Shown here piece after piece: positions 48,574 to 58,398 of a stretch of 64,000 nt of DNA. The notes below the pieces were generated by a model that was given only the letters and a program-made list of their open reading frames with translations, was not told where the DNA came from and did not search any database. A program made the position numbers and the translations under genes. Origin of the DNA: an uncultured Paracoccus sp. (GTDB taxonomy: Bacteria; Pseudomonadota; Alphaproteobacteria; Rhodobacterales; Rhodobacteraceae); NCBI RefSeq assembly GCF_945915435.1, contig NZ_CAMEFG010000002.1, positions 62,001-126,000 on the forward strand, written 5' to 3'. Numbering within the stretch: the first letter of the stretch is position 1; every line of letters begins with the position of its first letter.

Positions 48574-48718
48574 GGCGCGGGCCTCAAGGCTGGAAGGCGG
48601 GCGCGTCCTCGGACGGGTCCGGCGATGCTTGTCTGCATGGTCTCTCTCCCTCTGAATGGCGCTGCGCAAGCGCGCAGGTCGCCGGGAAGTTGTCCCGGCG
48701 GCAAGTCTTGGGCAAGTG

Positions 48719-50281
48719 TCACATCATGATTTCGACCAGATAAGGTCCCTTGCCCGCAAGTCCGGCCCTGATGCCGCGCACGACGTCCTCCACGGTGTCG
48801 GCGCGCGACCCTGCCACGCCCATCGAGGCGGCCATGGACACCCAGTCGATGTCCGGGTTGCCCAGATCCATCATGTCCAATGCCTTGCGCCCGGCATTGG
48901 CCGCGCCGACATTGGTCAGCTCGCCCTTCAGGATCTGGTAGGCGCGGTTCGAGAACAGAAGCGTGATGACATGCGTTCCCTCGCGCGCCTGCGTCCAAAG
49001 CGCCTGCAAGGTGTAGAGCGCGCTGCCATCGGATTCGAGGCAGAAGACCGGGCGGTCGGGGCAGGCGATGGCCGCGCCGATGGTCACGGGAAGGCCGTAG
49101 CCGATCGAGCCGCCCAGATTGTGCAGCAGGTCATGCGGCTGCGCCTGCATGGTCGCGTTGAAGAAGGTCCGTCCCGAGGTATTCGATTCGTCCACCAGGA
49201 TCGCGCCTTCGGGGATCAGCGCCGCCAGCGCCTGTCCCAGCTTTTCCGGCGTGATGGCGCCTTCGGGCAGAGGATGGTCGGCGGCCTCGACCCGCTTGGG
49301 CCGGGCCTTCGCCGCGCCGAGTTCGTCGGCAAGCCAGGCCAGCGCCTGTTCGACATCCTCGCCCGGCAGCGCGAGGGCATGGATGCGGCAACCGGGATGG
49401 GTCAGCACGCTGGGCTTGCCGGGATAGGCGAAGAAGGCGACCGGAGCCTTGGCGCCGACCAGGATCAGCGTGTCCACCTCCTTCAGCATCGCGATCGAGG
49501 GGTCGATCGGGTAGGGCAGCCGCTCGACCGGCACGCGGCCCACCCCGCGCTCCATCCGCTTGTTGAAGGTCTGGGAAATAAGCCTTGCGCCGGTGGCGTC
49601 GGCGATGCGGCCGGCATTCTCCAGCGCCTCGCCGCGCAAGGCGGGGTCGGTCAGAAACAGCGCCGTCCGCCCGCCGCCGCGCAAGAGCGCGACCGCCTCG
49701 TCCACGGCTGCCTGCGACGTCTGGCGCGGCGCGGCCACGTCGGGGACGGGGACATGGCCGCCGTCGGGCAGGCTCGTCACCTCGGTCCAGGCGGTATCGG
49801 CGGGCAGGATCAGCGTGGCGATCTTGCCGGGCTTGACCTGCGCCGCCGCGATGGCATCGGCGCCGTCGCGGGCGACATGTTCGGCTGAAGACGAGGTGCG
49901 GACCCAATGCGAAAACGGGCGGGCCGCCCCTTCGATGTCCGACGTCAGCGGCGCGTCGTAGCTGCGGTGATAGGTGGCATGGTCTCCGACGATATTGACC
50001 ATCGAGGTGCCGGCGCGAAGGGCGTTGTGCATATTGGCAAGCCCGTTGGCGAGGCCCGGCCCAAGATGCAGCAGGGTCGATGCCGGCCTGTCCGCCATCC
50101 GGGCGAAACCGTCCGCCGCGCCTGTCGCCACGCCCTCGAAAAGGGCCAGCACGCAACGCATACCTTCAACCTTGTCGAGCGCGGCGACGAAATGCATTTC
50201 CGAAGTGCCGGGGTTGGCGAAACAGACGTCCACCTTTCCCTCGACCAGGGTTCTCACCAGACTTTCGGCGCCGTTCATCAT
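48719..50281 (-). CDS. Thiamine pyrophosphate-dependent enzyme (acetolactate synthase large subunit/benzoylformate decarboxylase-like)
   Basis: FANPGTSEMHFVAALDKVEGMRCVLALFEGVATGAADGFARM...SIGYGLPVTIGAAIACPDRPVFCLESDGSALYTLQALWTQARE. Confidence 0.9.
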   Translation of the reverse strand: MMNGAESLVRTLVEGKVDVCFANPGTSEMHFVAALDKVEGMRCVLALFEGVATGAADGFARMADRPASTLLHLGPGLANGLANMHNALRAGTSMVNIVGDHATYHRSYDAPLTSDIEGAARPFSHWVRTSSSAEHVARDGADAIAAAQVKPGKIATLILPADTAWTEVTSLPDGGHVPVPDVAAPRQTSQAAVDEAVALLRGGGRTALFLTDPALRGEALENAGRIADATGARLISQTFNKRMERGVGRVPVERLPYPIDPSIAMLKEVDTLILVGAKAPVAFFAYPGKPSVLTHPGCRIHALALPGEDVEQALAWLADELGAAKARPKRVEAADHPLPEGAITPEKLGQALAALIPEGAILVDESNTSGRTFFNATMQAQPHDLLHNLGGSIGYGLPVTIGAAIACPDRPVFCLESDGSALYTLQALWTQAREGTHVITLLFSNRAYQILKGELTNVGAANAGRKALDMMDLGNPDIDWVSMAASMGVAGSRADTVEDVVRGIRAGLAGKGPYLVEIMM

Positions 50282-50376
50282 ATTCCTCCTGAGACAATCC
50301 TGCCGTCATTGCGGACCCAACCGGGCGAGGCAATCGGTTCCGCAATGGTTCGGTTCCGGGATCGCATCGGGCAATT

Positions 50377-50410
50377 GAAAATTCTTTCCTTGCCACGGAA
50401 AGGAATTTTC
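50377..50410. promoter_or_regulatory. Inverted repeat GAAAATTCTTTCC-N7-GGAAAGGAATTTTC in divergent intergenic region, putative operator
   Basis: Near-perfect arms (one extra G in the right arm) between divergent TPP enzyme and ACAD genes. Confidence 0.55.
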
Positions 50411-50675
50411 CCGTGGCTTGGACGGAATGAAATATCGTTCAATTACAGATAGTTGATCCGGGTCATTCCCCTGCCGGATGTCGCGTCAAAATTAATTTTC
50501 GCGACTGCGAAAGATAACTCAATTCCCCTCGCGATCATCGTCCTGTTTGCTGGCAACGAGAAGGCTCCCGCTTGCCGCGCCGCGTCTGGAACGTCCGGGC
50601 CAAGGGCGGGACCCGCATCGAATTCGCCCGGTCCGCAAGCCGGAAGCCGGGCGGCATCAGCCAAGGAGGAATCCC

Positions 50676-51842
50676 GTGTTCAATCCCGAAGCCGCGCTTC
50701 AGCGCGACGATATCCAGGAGCTTGAGCGGCTCGCCATCGAGGAGTTCCGCCCGCGGGGACGCGGCTATGACGCCGAATGCTCCATGCCGGTCGAGAACAT
50801 GCAGGCGCTGTTCGAACGCGGCTGGCTGGCCACCACCCTGCCGCGCGAGATGGGGGGCAAGGGCAGCAATCTGGACAGCGACGATCCGGCCACCTACTTG
50901 CAGGCGATCCGGGTGCTGGCCCGAGGTTGCCCCGGCACGGCGCATAATTTCCAGGTGCATAACCATGCCGCCTGGGTGCTGAACTCGGTCGCCACGCCCG
51001 AGCAGCGCGAACTCTTCCTGAAACCCGTTTTCGAGCGGCCCTTCCTGGGCACTCTGGTGGGCAGCGAAGCGCGGCGCAAGCACATGTATCAGTTGAACAC
51101 CTCGGCGCGGCGGACCGAAGGCGGCTGGATCGTCCACGGCGAAAAGAACTATGCCACCAATGCGATGGAGCAGCTTGGCTTCGGCATCATCTTCGTCACC
51201 ATCGAGGGGGCGACCGATTATTTCGACAGCCATCTGATGGTCGTGGTCGATCACGACATGGAAGGTGTCAGCATCGACACCGAATGGTATCGCCCCGCCG
51301 GAATGCGGGCCTGCCCCAGCCCGGTGATCACGCTCGACAATGTTTTCGTGCCCGACAGCCACGTCCTCGGCAAGCCCGGCAGCTATCCGCGCGACCGCTG
51401 GCAGGGGCGGTTCCATCTGGGCTTCACCGCCAATTACCTCGGCACTTCCGAGGGGATGTATGACTGGTTTCTCGACTATATGCGGCAGAAGGGTCGGGGG
51501 AAGGATCCCGTCCTGCAATTGCGGGTGGGCGAGATGAAGGTCGCGCTAGACGCCGCGCGGGCGCTGTTCCACCGCGCCATCATCGCCTGGACCGAGGGCG
51601 ATGTGGTCAAGGCCGAACTGACGTCGATGGCGGCGAAATCCACCGCGGCCCATACCGCGTTCGACCTGTCGCACAAGATCATCCATTGCGCCGGCTCGAC
51701 CGCGCTTTTCGATGAATTCCCGCTCAGCCGCTACATCCGCGACCTTGAAACCCATGTGCTGCACGCGGGCCATGACCGGACGGCGCAGATCCTGGGGCAA
51801 TCCGAACTGGGCGAAACCTTCGATTCCACGCTGCAACGCTGA
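50676..51842 (+). CDS. Acyl-CoA dehydrogenase-fold flavoprotein (possibly FMN/FAD-dependent monooxygenase-like), GTG start
   Basis: GWLATTLPREMGGKGSNL...GTAHNFQVHNHAAW...GGWIVHGEKNYATNA...; GGAGG upstream of GTG 50676. Confidence 0.82.
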   Translation: MFNPEAALQRDDIQELERLAIEEFRPRGRGYDAECSMPVENMQALFERGWLATTLPREMGGKGSNLDSDDPATYLQAIRVLARGCPGTAHNFQVHNHAAWVLNSVATPEQRELFLKPVFERPFLGTLVGSEARRKHMYQLNTSARRTEGGWIVHGEKNYATNAMEQLGFGIIFVTIEGATDYFDSHLMVVVDHDMEGVSIDTEWYRPAGMRACPSPVITLDNVFVPDSHVLGKPGSYPRDRWQGRFHLGFTANYLGTSEGMYDWFLDYMRQKGRGKDPVLQLRVGEMKVALDAARALFHRAIIAWTEGDVVKAELTSMAAKSTAAHTAFDLSHKIIHCAGSTALFDEFPLSRYIRDLETHVLHAGHDRTAQILGQSELGETFDSTLQR

Positions 51843-51856
51843 GAAAGGACAAGACG

Positions 51857-52039
51857 ATGACCGAGGTCCACGACCGCACCACCACCGTTCTGGCCCGTGC
51901 CGGGGTGATCCGCATTTCCTTCGGCGACCCGAAAGCGCCCGCCGGGAAGGTCGAACTTTCGGCCGAGGCCGCCGAGCAACTGGCGCAGGACATCCAGCGC
52001 GTTCTTTCCGGGCTGGGCCACAACCCGGCAGCGCCCTGA
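51857..52039 (+). CDS. Small conserved-looking protein of unknown function (60 aa)
   Basis: MTEVHDRTTTVLARAGVIRISFGDPKAPAGKVELSAEAAEQLAQDIQRVLSGLGHNPAAP. Sits between ACAD and ALDH on the same strand with only 14- and 9-bp gaps. Confidence 0.7.
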   Translation: MTEVHDRTTTVLARAGVIRISFGDPKAPAGKVELSAEAAEQLAQDIQRVLSGLGHNPAAP

Positions 52040-52048
52040 GGTCCGACG

Positions 52049-53482
52049 ATGCAGCACGAAACCCCGCTTTTCATCGGTGGCGAATGGGTCGAGGCATCCT
52101 CGGGCGCGCGGCTCGCGGTCGAAAACCCCGCCACGGGCGAAACGATCGGCTGGGTCGCCTGCGCGGATGTTGCCGATCTGGACCGGGCGCTTGATGCCGC
52201 CGCGCGGGGCTTTGCCGAATGGCGCATCACCGGCGCCTTCGACCGGGCGGCGCTTTTGCGCAGGGCGGCGGACCTTCTGCGCGACAGGGCCGAGGCCATC
52301 GCCCCGGTCATGACCCGCGAGCAGGGCAAGCCGCTGGCCGAAGCCCTGGGCGAGGTCAGGGGCGCCGCCGATATGCTGGACTGGCTGGCCGAGGAAGCGC
52401 GCCGCAGCTATGGCCGGATCGTTCCGGCCCGGTCGGCGGGTATCGACCAGCATGTGATCCGCGATGCGATAGGGCCGGTCGCGGCCTTCACGCCCTGGAA
52501 CTTTCCGATCAACCAGGCGGTGCGCAAGCTTGGCGCGGCCATCGCCACAGGCTGCTCGATCATCCTCAAGGGGCCGGAAGAGACGCCTGCGAGTGTTGCC
52601 GCCCTGGTCCGCGCTTTGTCCGACGCCGGGTTGCCGCCGGGCGTGGTCAATCTGGTCTTCGGACGCCCGGCCGAGATTTCGGCCCATCTGATTGCCCATC
52701 CCGTGATCCGCAAGGTGTCGTTCACCGGCTCGACCCCCGTCGGGCGTCAGCTTGCGGCGCTGGCGGGCAGGCATCTCAAGCGGATCACGCTGGAACTTGG
52801 CGGCCATGCGCCGGTGATCGTCGCCGCCGATGCGGATCTGGACCGGGCGGCGGCGGTGATGGCGGCCTCGAAATTCCGCAATGCGGGCCAGATCTGCATC
52901 GCGCCCACCCGTTTCCTGGTCGAGGACGATGTGCATGACGCTTTCGTCTCGCGGCTGGTCGCGCAGGCCGAGGCCATTCGCGTGGGCGACGGGCTGGAGC
53001 CGGCCACGACGATGGGGCCGCTGGCGAACGAACGGCGGTTTCAGGCGGTCGAACGGCTGGTCGCGGATGCCCTTGCCCGTGGAGCGGAACTGCGCACGGG
53101 CGGCGGGCGCGTCGGCAATACCGGCAGCTTCTTTCAGCCGACGGTGCTGACCGGCATGACGCCCGACATGGCGGCGATGAACGAAGAGCCTTTCGGCCCC
53201 CTGGCGCTGGTCAGCCGCGTGGCCTGCCTCGACGATGCCGTGGCCGAGGCGAACCGTCTGGATTACGGGCTCGCGGCCTATGCCTTCACCGGCTCGGCCC
53301 GCAGCATGGCCGAACTGCGAAACCGGGTCGAGGCGGGCATGCTGTCGATCAACCATCAGGGCCTTGCGCTGCCCGAACTTCCCTTTGGCGGGATCAAGGA
53401 TTCCGGTCAGGGATCTGAGGGCGGCAGCGAAGTGCTGGAGGCCTATCTGAACATCCGCACGATCACCCAAACCACCCTTTGA
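52049..53482 (+). CDS. Aldehyde dehydrogenase (succinate-semialdehyde dehydrogenase-like)
   Basis: FTPWNFPINQAVRKLGAAIATGCSIILKGPEETP, FTGSTPVGRQLAALAGRHLKRITLELGGHAPVIV, FRNAGQICIAPTRF. Confidence 0.93.
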   Translation: MQHETPLFIGGEWVEASSGARLAVENPATGETIGWVACADVADLDRALDAAARGFAEWRITGAFDRAALLRRAADLLRDRAEAIAPVMTREQGKPLAEALGEVRGAADMLDWLAEEARRSYGRIVPARSAGIDQHVIRDAIGPVAAFTPWNFPINQAVRKLGAAIATGCSIILKGPEETPASVAALVRALSDAGLPPGVVNLVFGRPAEISAHLIAHPVIRKVSFTGSTPVGRQLAALAGRHLKRITLELGGHAPVIVAADADLDRAAAVMAASKFRNAGQICIAPTRFLVEDDVHDAFVSRLVAQAEAIRVGDGLEPATTMGPLANERRFQAVERLVADALARGAELRTGGGRVGNTGSFFQPTVLTGMTPDMAAMNEEPFGPLALVSRVACLDDAVAEANRLDYGLAAYAFTGSARSMAELRNRVEAGMLSINHQGLALPELPFGGIKDSGQGSEGGSEVLEAYLNIRTITQTTL

Positions 53483-53494
53483 AGGAGAGCAGCC

Positions 53495-54490
53495 ATGAGC
53501 GGTTTTGAAGCGGTCGTCATCGAGGAGAGCAATGGAGAGCGGCGGGTCTCGCTGCGCGAACTGACCGAGGCCGATCTCATGGAAGGGGATGTGACCGTCC
53601 GTGTCAGCCATTCCGGGCTGAACTACAAGGACGGGCTGGCCCTGACCGGCAAGGCGCCGGTGGTCAGACGCTTTCCGATGGTGCCGGGGATCGATCTGGC
53701 GGGCGTCGTCGAGACCAGCACCGATCCGCGTTACAAGCCCGGCGATGCGGTGATCCTGAACGGTTGGGGCACGGGCGAAACCCATCTTGGGGCCTGGGCT
53801 GCATTGTCTCGGGTGAAGGGCGACTGGCTCATCCCGCTGCCGAAGGGCCTGAGTCCTGCCGAGGCGATGGCCATCGGGACGGCGGGCTATACCGCCATGC
53901 TGTGCTTTTTGGCGCTGGAGCATCACGGACTCGAACCGGCAGACGGGCAGCCGGTCGTGGTGTCGGGGGCGGCAGGGGGCGTGGGCTCTGTCGCGGTGGC
54001 GCTGTTGGCGCGGGCGGGCTGTCGCGTGACCGCAGTCACTGGCCGCGAGACCGAAGCCGACTATCTGAAGGCCCTTGGCGCGGTCGAAGTCATCTCTCGC
54101 GAGGAACTGGCGGGAAAGCCGCGCGCGTTGGGCAAGGAGCGTTGGGCGGCGGGCGTGGATTGCGTGGGTTCGACCACCCTTGCCAACATGCTGTCGATGA
54201 TCCGCTACGGCGGCGCGGTGGCGGCCTGCGGCCTTGCGGGCGGCATGGACCTGCCTGTGACCGTCGCCCCTTTCATCCTGCGTGGCGTCACCTTGGCGGG
54301 CGTCGATTCCGTCATGGCGCCCCGCGCGCGCCGCATTGCCGCTTGGGACCGGCTGGCCCGCGATCTGGATCGCGCGGCGCTGGCCCGGATGACCCGCGAG
54401 GTGCCGCTGCGCGAGGTCATGGAACTGGGAGAAGAGATCATTGCCGGGCGCATCCGCGGCCGGGTGGTTGTCAATGTCGCCGGGCTTTGA
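53495..54490 (+). CDS. MDR-family quinone oxidoreductase/acrylyl-CoA reductase (AcuI-like)
   Basis: [31 protein letters not shown]...[52 protein letters not shown]. Confidence 0.88.
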   Translation: MSGFEAVVIEESNGERRVSLRELTEADLMEGDVTVRVSHSGLNYKDGLALTGKAPVVRRFPMVPGIDLAGVVETSTDPRYKPGDAVILNGWGTGETHLGAWAALSRVKGDWLIPLPKGLSPAEAMAIGTAGYTAMLCFLALEHHGLEPADGQPVVVSGAAGGVGSVAVALLARAGCRVTAVTGRETEADYLKALGAVEVISREELAGKPRALGKERWAAGVDCVGSTTLANMLSMIRYGGAVAACGLAGGMDLPVTVAPFILRGVTLAGVDSVMAPRARRIAAWDRLARDLDRAALARMTREVPLREVMELGEEIIAGRIRGRVVVNVAGL

Positions 54491-54528
54491 CCCGGCCCGA
54501 GATCGTCCCCTGAAAAGGAACCTGTGAA

Positions 54529-55326
54529 ATGACCGAGACCAGACCGAGCCGCCACGATTTCCGCAAAAGGCTGAAGGCGCGGGAATCCCTGTTGGGCGCC
54601 TTCTGCCCGGCCCCTTCGCCCGAACTGGTCGAGGTCGCGGCCTTTGCCGGATTCGATTTCGTCGTGATCGATGCCGAGCATGGCCCGATCGGCATCGGCG
54701 ACATCGTTCACATGATCCGCGCCGGCCATTCCGCGGGAATCGCGGTCATGGTGCGCGTGCCGTCCATGACGCCGGATTTCGTGCTGCGGTCGCTGGACGC
54801 CGGGGCGGACGGGCTGATCATTCCGCAAATCGAGACCCCGCAGGAAGCGGCTGCCGTGGTCGACGCGCTGCACTACCCGCCCGCCGGCAACCGTGGCCTG
54901 GCATTCTACACCCGCACGCATCGCTTCATGAAGGATACCGGCCCGGCCGCGATGAAGGCCGCCGACGAGCGCGTGGTGACCGGCGTGCTGATCGAAACCC
55001 CCAGGGGCGTGGACAATGCCATCGCCATCGCCTCGACCCCCGGCGTGGATCTGGTGCTTATGGGGCCAAGCGATCTTTCGGCCAATATCGGCTTTGGACC
55101 CGATACCGAGAGCCGGGTGGACGAGGCGGTGACCCGTGTGGCCGAGGCCGGGCGGCAGTTCGGGGTGGCGACGTCGATCGCCGCGCAGTCGCCCGATGCC
55201 GCGCGCGCCTATTTCGAACGCGGATATTCCATCGTGGTGACCGGCCTCCTGCCGCCGCTGCTGCGGGTCTCCAGCGATTTCGTCAGCAAGGCGCGTGCCG
55301 CGCTGGTCCCGGCGGCGCAGGATTGA
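54529..55326 (+). CDS. HpcH/HpaI family aldolase/citrate lyase-type protein
   Basis: FCPAPSPELVEVAAFAGFDFVVIDAEHGPIGIGDI...IIPQIETPQEAAAVVDALHYPPAGNRGLAF...VDLVLMGPSDLSANIGF. Confidence 0.93.
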   Translation: MTETRPSRHDFRKRLKARESLLGAFCPAPSPELVEVAAFAGFDFVVIDAEHGPIGIGDIVHMIRAGHSAGIAVMVRVPSMTPDFVLRSLDAGADGLIIPQIETPQEAAAVVDALHYPPAGNRGLAFYTRTHRFMKDTGPAAMKAADERVVTGVLIETPRGVDNAIAIASTPGVDLVLMGPSDLSANIGFGPDTESRVDEAVTRVAEAGRQFGVATSIAAQSPDAARAYFERGYSIVVTGLLPPLLRVSSDFVSKARAALVPAAQD

Positions 55327-55345
55327 CACGGACGGAGGTGGGCGA

Positions 55346-55930
55346 ATGAACGAAAACCGTTGCGAATCCCTGTCGTCGGATCGCGAAACCATCGGCTATC
55401 CCTCGATAGATCTGGCCGCCTTCAAGGCCGCCATGCGCAACCTTTCGGCCGGGGTGACCATTGTCAGCACCGGCCAGGGCGCGCAACGCCGTGGATTGAC
55501 CGTCTCTGCCGCCTGTTCGCTCAGCGGCGAGCCGCCCTCGGTGCTGGTCTGCCTCAACACCGCTTCCGAAGCGGTGGAGACGGCGACATTGACCGGCAGC
55601 TTCGCGGTCAACTTCCTTGGCTTCGACCAGCTTGATCTGGCGCTGCGCTTTGCCGGTCATGGCGGTGCCCGCCACGAGGCCAAATTCGACATGGGATCGT
55701 GGACCCGTCTCAGCACCGGCGCGCCGGTGCTGGCAAACGCGCTTTGTTCGGTGGATTGCGAATTGGCCGAGGCGATTCCCTTCGGCAGCCACATGATCCT
55801 GATCGGCAGGATCGTCGATACCGTTCGCCGCGTCGAAGGCGAACCCCTGATGTATTTCCGCGGCCAGTTCGCCCAGATTCTACCGAAGGACTTTCTCGAC
55901 GGTTATGTCGAGAGCGGTTTCGAAGCATGA
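55346..55930 (+). CDS. Flavin reductase family protein (FMN-binding split barrel)
   Basis: FKAAMRNLSAGVTIVSTGQGAQRRGLTVSAACSLSGEPPSVLVCLNTASEAVE...FAVNFLG. Confidence 0.9.
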   Translation: MNENRCESLSSDRETIGYPSIDLAAFKAAMRNLSAGVTIVSTGQGAQRRGLTVSAACSLSGEPPSVLVCLNTASEAVETATLTGSFAVNFLGFDQLDLALRFAGHGGARHEAKFDMGSWTRLSTGAPVLANALCSVDCELAEAIPFGSHMILIGRIVDTVRRVEGEPLMYFRGQFAQILPKDFLDGYVESGFEA

Positions 55931-55946
55931 CTTCCCGGCTCGGAAG

Positions 55947-55980
55947 AATATTTCAAAATTACTGGCTCCGGGGAAATATT
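55947..55980. repeat. Inverted repeat AATATTTC-N18-GAAATATT downstream of flavin reductase
   Basis: Perfect 8-bp arms in an AT-rich intergenic patch upstream of a LysR gene. Confidence 0.7.
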
Positions 55981-56080
55981 GCACCAGCACGATCATGTTA
56001 TTTGGATTGTAATTTCCTTTGAGTTTGCGTTTGGTGAAGCTATGGTCATGGCATATTGAGAAGACGATGGGGTTACGGCG

Positions 56081-57010
56081 ATGGCTGTGCGTTTGCCTCC
56101 GTTAACATCCGTGCGCGCATTCGAGGCGGCTGCGCGCAATTGCAGCATGACCCATGCGGCGAACGAACTCTGCGTCACCCCTGCCGCCGTGACCCATCAG
56201 GTGCGCGCGCTTGAACGCTGGCTCGGGGTCAAGCTCTTTCATCGAACCGGCTCGGCGCTGAAGCTGACCTCGGCTGGCCAGACGTTCTTCATAGGCGCGA
56301 GCCGGGGCATCGACTCGATCGCCTCGGCGACCGAACAGGTCTGCGCCCCCGCCGCCGCAAAGCAACTGGCGATCAGCGCGCCGCCCTCTTTCGCGGCGCA
56401 ATGGCTGGTGCCGCGACTGTCCTCTTTCCAAAGCGCATACAATACGCCGATCTCGGTTTCGATCCGGGTGCCATCGCCCGAAACGCATTGGCGGCGCGAC
56501 GATATCGGCATTGTTTCGGGCACGCCGACGCCGGATTTCCTGATCCGCCGACCGCTGTTCAAATACAACATCATTGCTGTCTGCCACCCGCGTCTGATGC
56601 AGGGGCCGAACGCCATCCGCAGCATCAACGACCTGCGCCACCAGCAGTTGCTGAACGACGAGAGCCTGAACGGCACCGACAACGTAAGCTGGGAAAGCTG
56701 GCTGGCGCGCGCGGGGGCGGATTCCTTCGATGTCAGCGGCGGCATCCGCTTCAACAACGCCTTTGCCGCCTATCGTTTCGCGGCGGATGGGCACGGCGTG
56801 GTGCTGGCCAAGGATCTTCTGGTGCAGAACGAATTGCGCGATGGCAGGCTGATAAATCCATTCAATGTCTCGGTGCCGTCGCTGCATACTTATGATTTCG
56901 TCTGCTCTTATGAGAAGGCGAAATCAAAGCCGGTTTCGCAATTCTGGGACTGGTTGGTGTCCGAAGCAAGAAGCGATGATCTGGAACTGGCCGAAGGCGT
57001 CTGCGCCTGA
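56081..57010 (+). CDS. LysR family transcriptional regulator (GcvA-like)
   Basis: LPPLTSVRAFEAAARNCSMTHAANELCVTPAAVTHQVRALERWLGVKLFHRTGSALKLTSAG. Confidence 0.93.
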   Translation: MAVRLPPLTSVRAFEAAARNCSMTHAANELCVTPAAVTHQVRALERWLGVKLFHRTGSALKLTSAGQTFFIGASRGIDSIASATEQVCAPAAAKQLAISAPPSFAAQWLVPRLSSFQSAYNTPISVSIRVPSPETHWRRDDIGIVSGTPTPDFLIRRPLFKYNIIAVCHPRLMQGPNAIRSINDLRHQQLLNDESLNGTDNVSWESWLARAGADSFDVSGGIRFNNAFAAYRFAADGHGVVLAKDLLVQNELRDGRLINPFNVSVPSLHTYDFVCSYEKAKSKPVSQFWDWLVSEARSDDLELAEGVCA

Positions 57011-57180
57011 AGCGTTATTCACGGCGAATGATCCGAAACTGCCAGCATACGGATATGGCAAGCGCCGCCCAATTCTGGAACTGAAAAAGTAATTTGTCCG
57101 GTCGATGCGATAATTCAATAGAAAATTCGAAGGTTCTTTCGCAAGATTGCCGCATTCCCGCATAAGCAGTGGAGAGTGGT

Positions 57181-58398
57181 ATGCATGTCGGATTGACCGA
57201 TGAAGAAGAAAGCCTGCGCCGCCGGGCGGAAGAGCTGTCCCGCAACATGATCGCACCGCGCGCGGCCGAGGTGGACCGCAGCGAGGCTTATCCCTGGAAC
57301 AACGTCCACGATCTGACCGAGGCCGGCTTCATGGGCATGACCGTTTCGAAGCAATACGGTGGGCAGGGACGCTCTTTCCTTGACGCGGTTCTGGTCGTCG
57401 AGGAAATGGCCAAGTCTTGCACCGTCACGGCCCGGATCGTGGTCGAGGCGAATATGGGCGCCATCTCGGCGATCATGGCCTATGGCAGCGAAGAGCAGAA
57501 GAAGCTGGCTGCCGGGCTGGTGCTGGCCGGGGACAAGCCCGCGATCTGCATTACCGAGCCGGATGCGGGCAGCGATGCGCTGGCGCTGAAGACACGGGCC
57601 GACCGGCGCGGCAACGGCTATGTGTTGAACGGGGGCAAGCACTGGATAACCGGGGCGGGGGTCTCGCGGCTGCATCTGATCTTTGCCCGCGTTTTCGACG
57701 AGACGGGTCAGGATCTGGGCGTGGGCGGCTTCATCGCCCTGCGCGACGAGGACGAGGGGCTGAAGATGGTCCACCGCGAGCCGACCATGGGGCTGCGCGG
57801 CATCCCCGAAGGCGAGTTGGCCTTCGAGGATCTGGTGCTGCCCGCCGACCGGCTGGTCATGCCTCCGGGCGGGCTGGCCAAGGGGTTCACCGCGCTGATC
57901 AATGCCTACAACAGCCAGCGGGTCGGCGCGGGCACCGTGGCGATGGGGGTCGCGGCAGGGGCGCTGGATCACGCCATCGCCTGGGTGCGCGAGCGCGAGC
58001 AGTTCGGACGCCCGATCGGCGAGTTCCAGGGCATCCAGTGGATGCTGGCCGACATGCAGACCCAACTCAGCGCCTCGCGGCTGATGCTGCATGCGGCGGC
58101 GCGCTCGAACGGGCCGGATGGCAGCCCCTTCCCCGATCCGATGCTGGCGGCGCAGGCCAAGATCCACGCATCCGAGGCGGCGATCCGCATCGTCAACGAT
58201 GCGCTGCAGATGTATGGTGCGCGCGGCTATTCGCGAAACCTGCCGCTGGAACGCATGGCGCGCGACGTGCGGATGTTCACCATCGGCGGCGGCACGGCGC
58301 AGGTGCTGCGAACGCTGGTCGCCTCGCGGATGCTTGGTTGGAAACTGCCGCAGACCCGCGACGGCTATCTGTCGAAGGCGGGGCAGGGTCGTGACTGA
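57181..58398 (+). CDS. Acyl-CoA dehydrogenase
   Basis: ICITEPDAGSDALALKTRADRRGNGYVLNGGKHWITGAG...RVGAGTVAMGVAAGALDHAIAWVREREQFGRPIGEFQGIQWMLADM...DALQMYGARGYSRNLPLERMARDVRMFTIGGGTAQV. Confidence 0.95.
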   Translation: MHVGLTDEEESLRRRAEELSRNMIAPRAAEVDRSEAYPWNNVHDLTEAGFMGMTVSKQYGGQGRSFLDAVLVVEEMAKSCTVTARIVVEANMGAISAIMAYGSEEQKKLAAGLVLAGDKPAICITEPDAGSDALALKTRADRRGNGYVLNGGKHWITGAGVSRLHLIFARVFDETGQDLGVGGFIALRDEDEGLKMVHREPTMGLRGIPEGELAFEDLVLPADRLVMPPGGLAKGFTALINAYNSQRVGAGTVAMGVAAGALDHAIAWVREREQFGRPIGEFQGIQWMLADMQTQLSASRLMLHAAARSNGPDGSPFPDPMLAAQAKIHASEAAIRIVNDALQMYGARGYSRNLPLERMARDVRMFTIGGGTAQVLRTLVASRMLGWKLPQTRDGYLSKAGQGRD

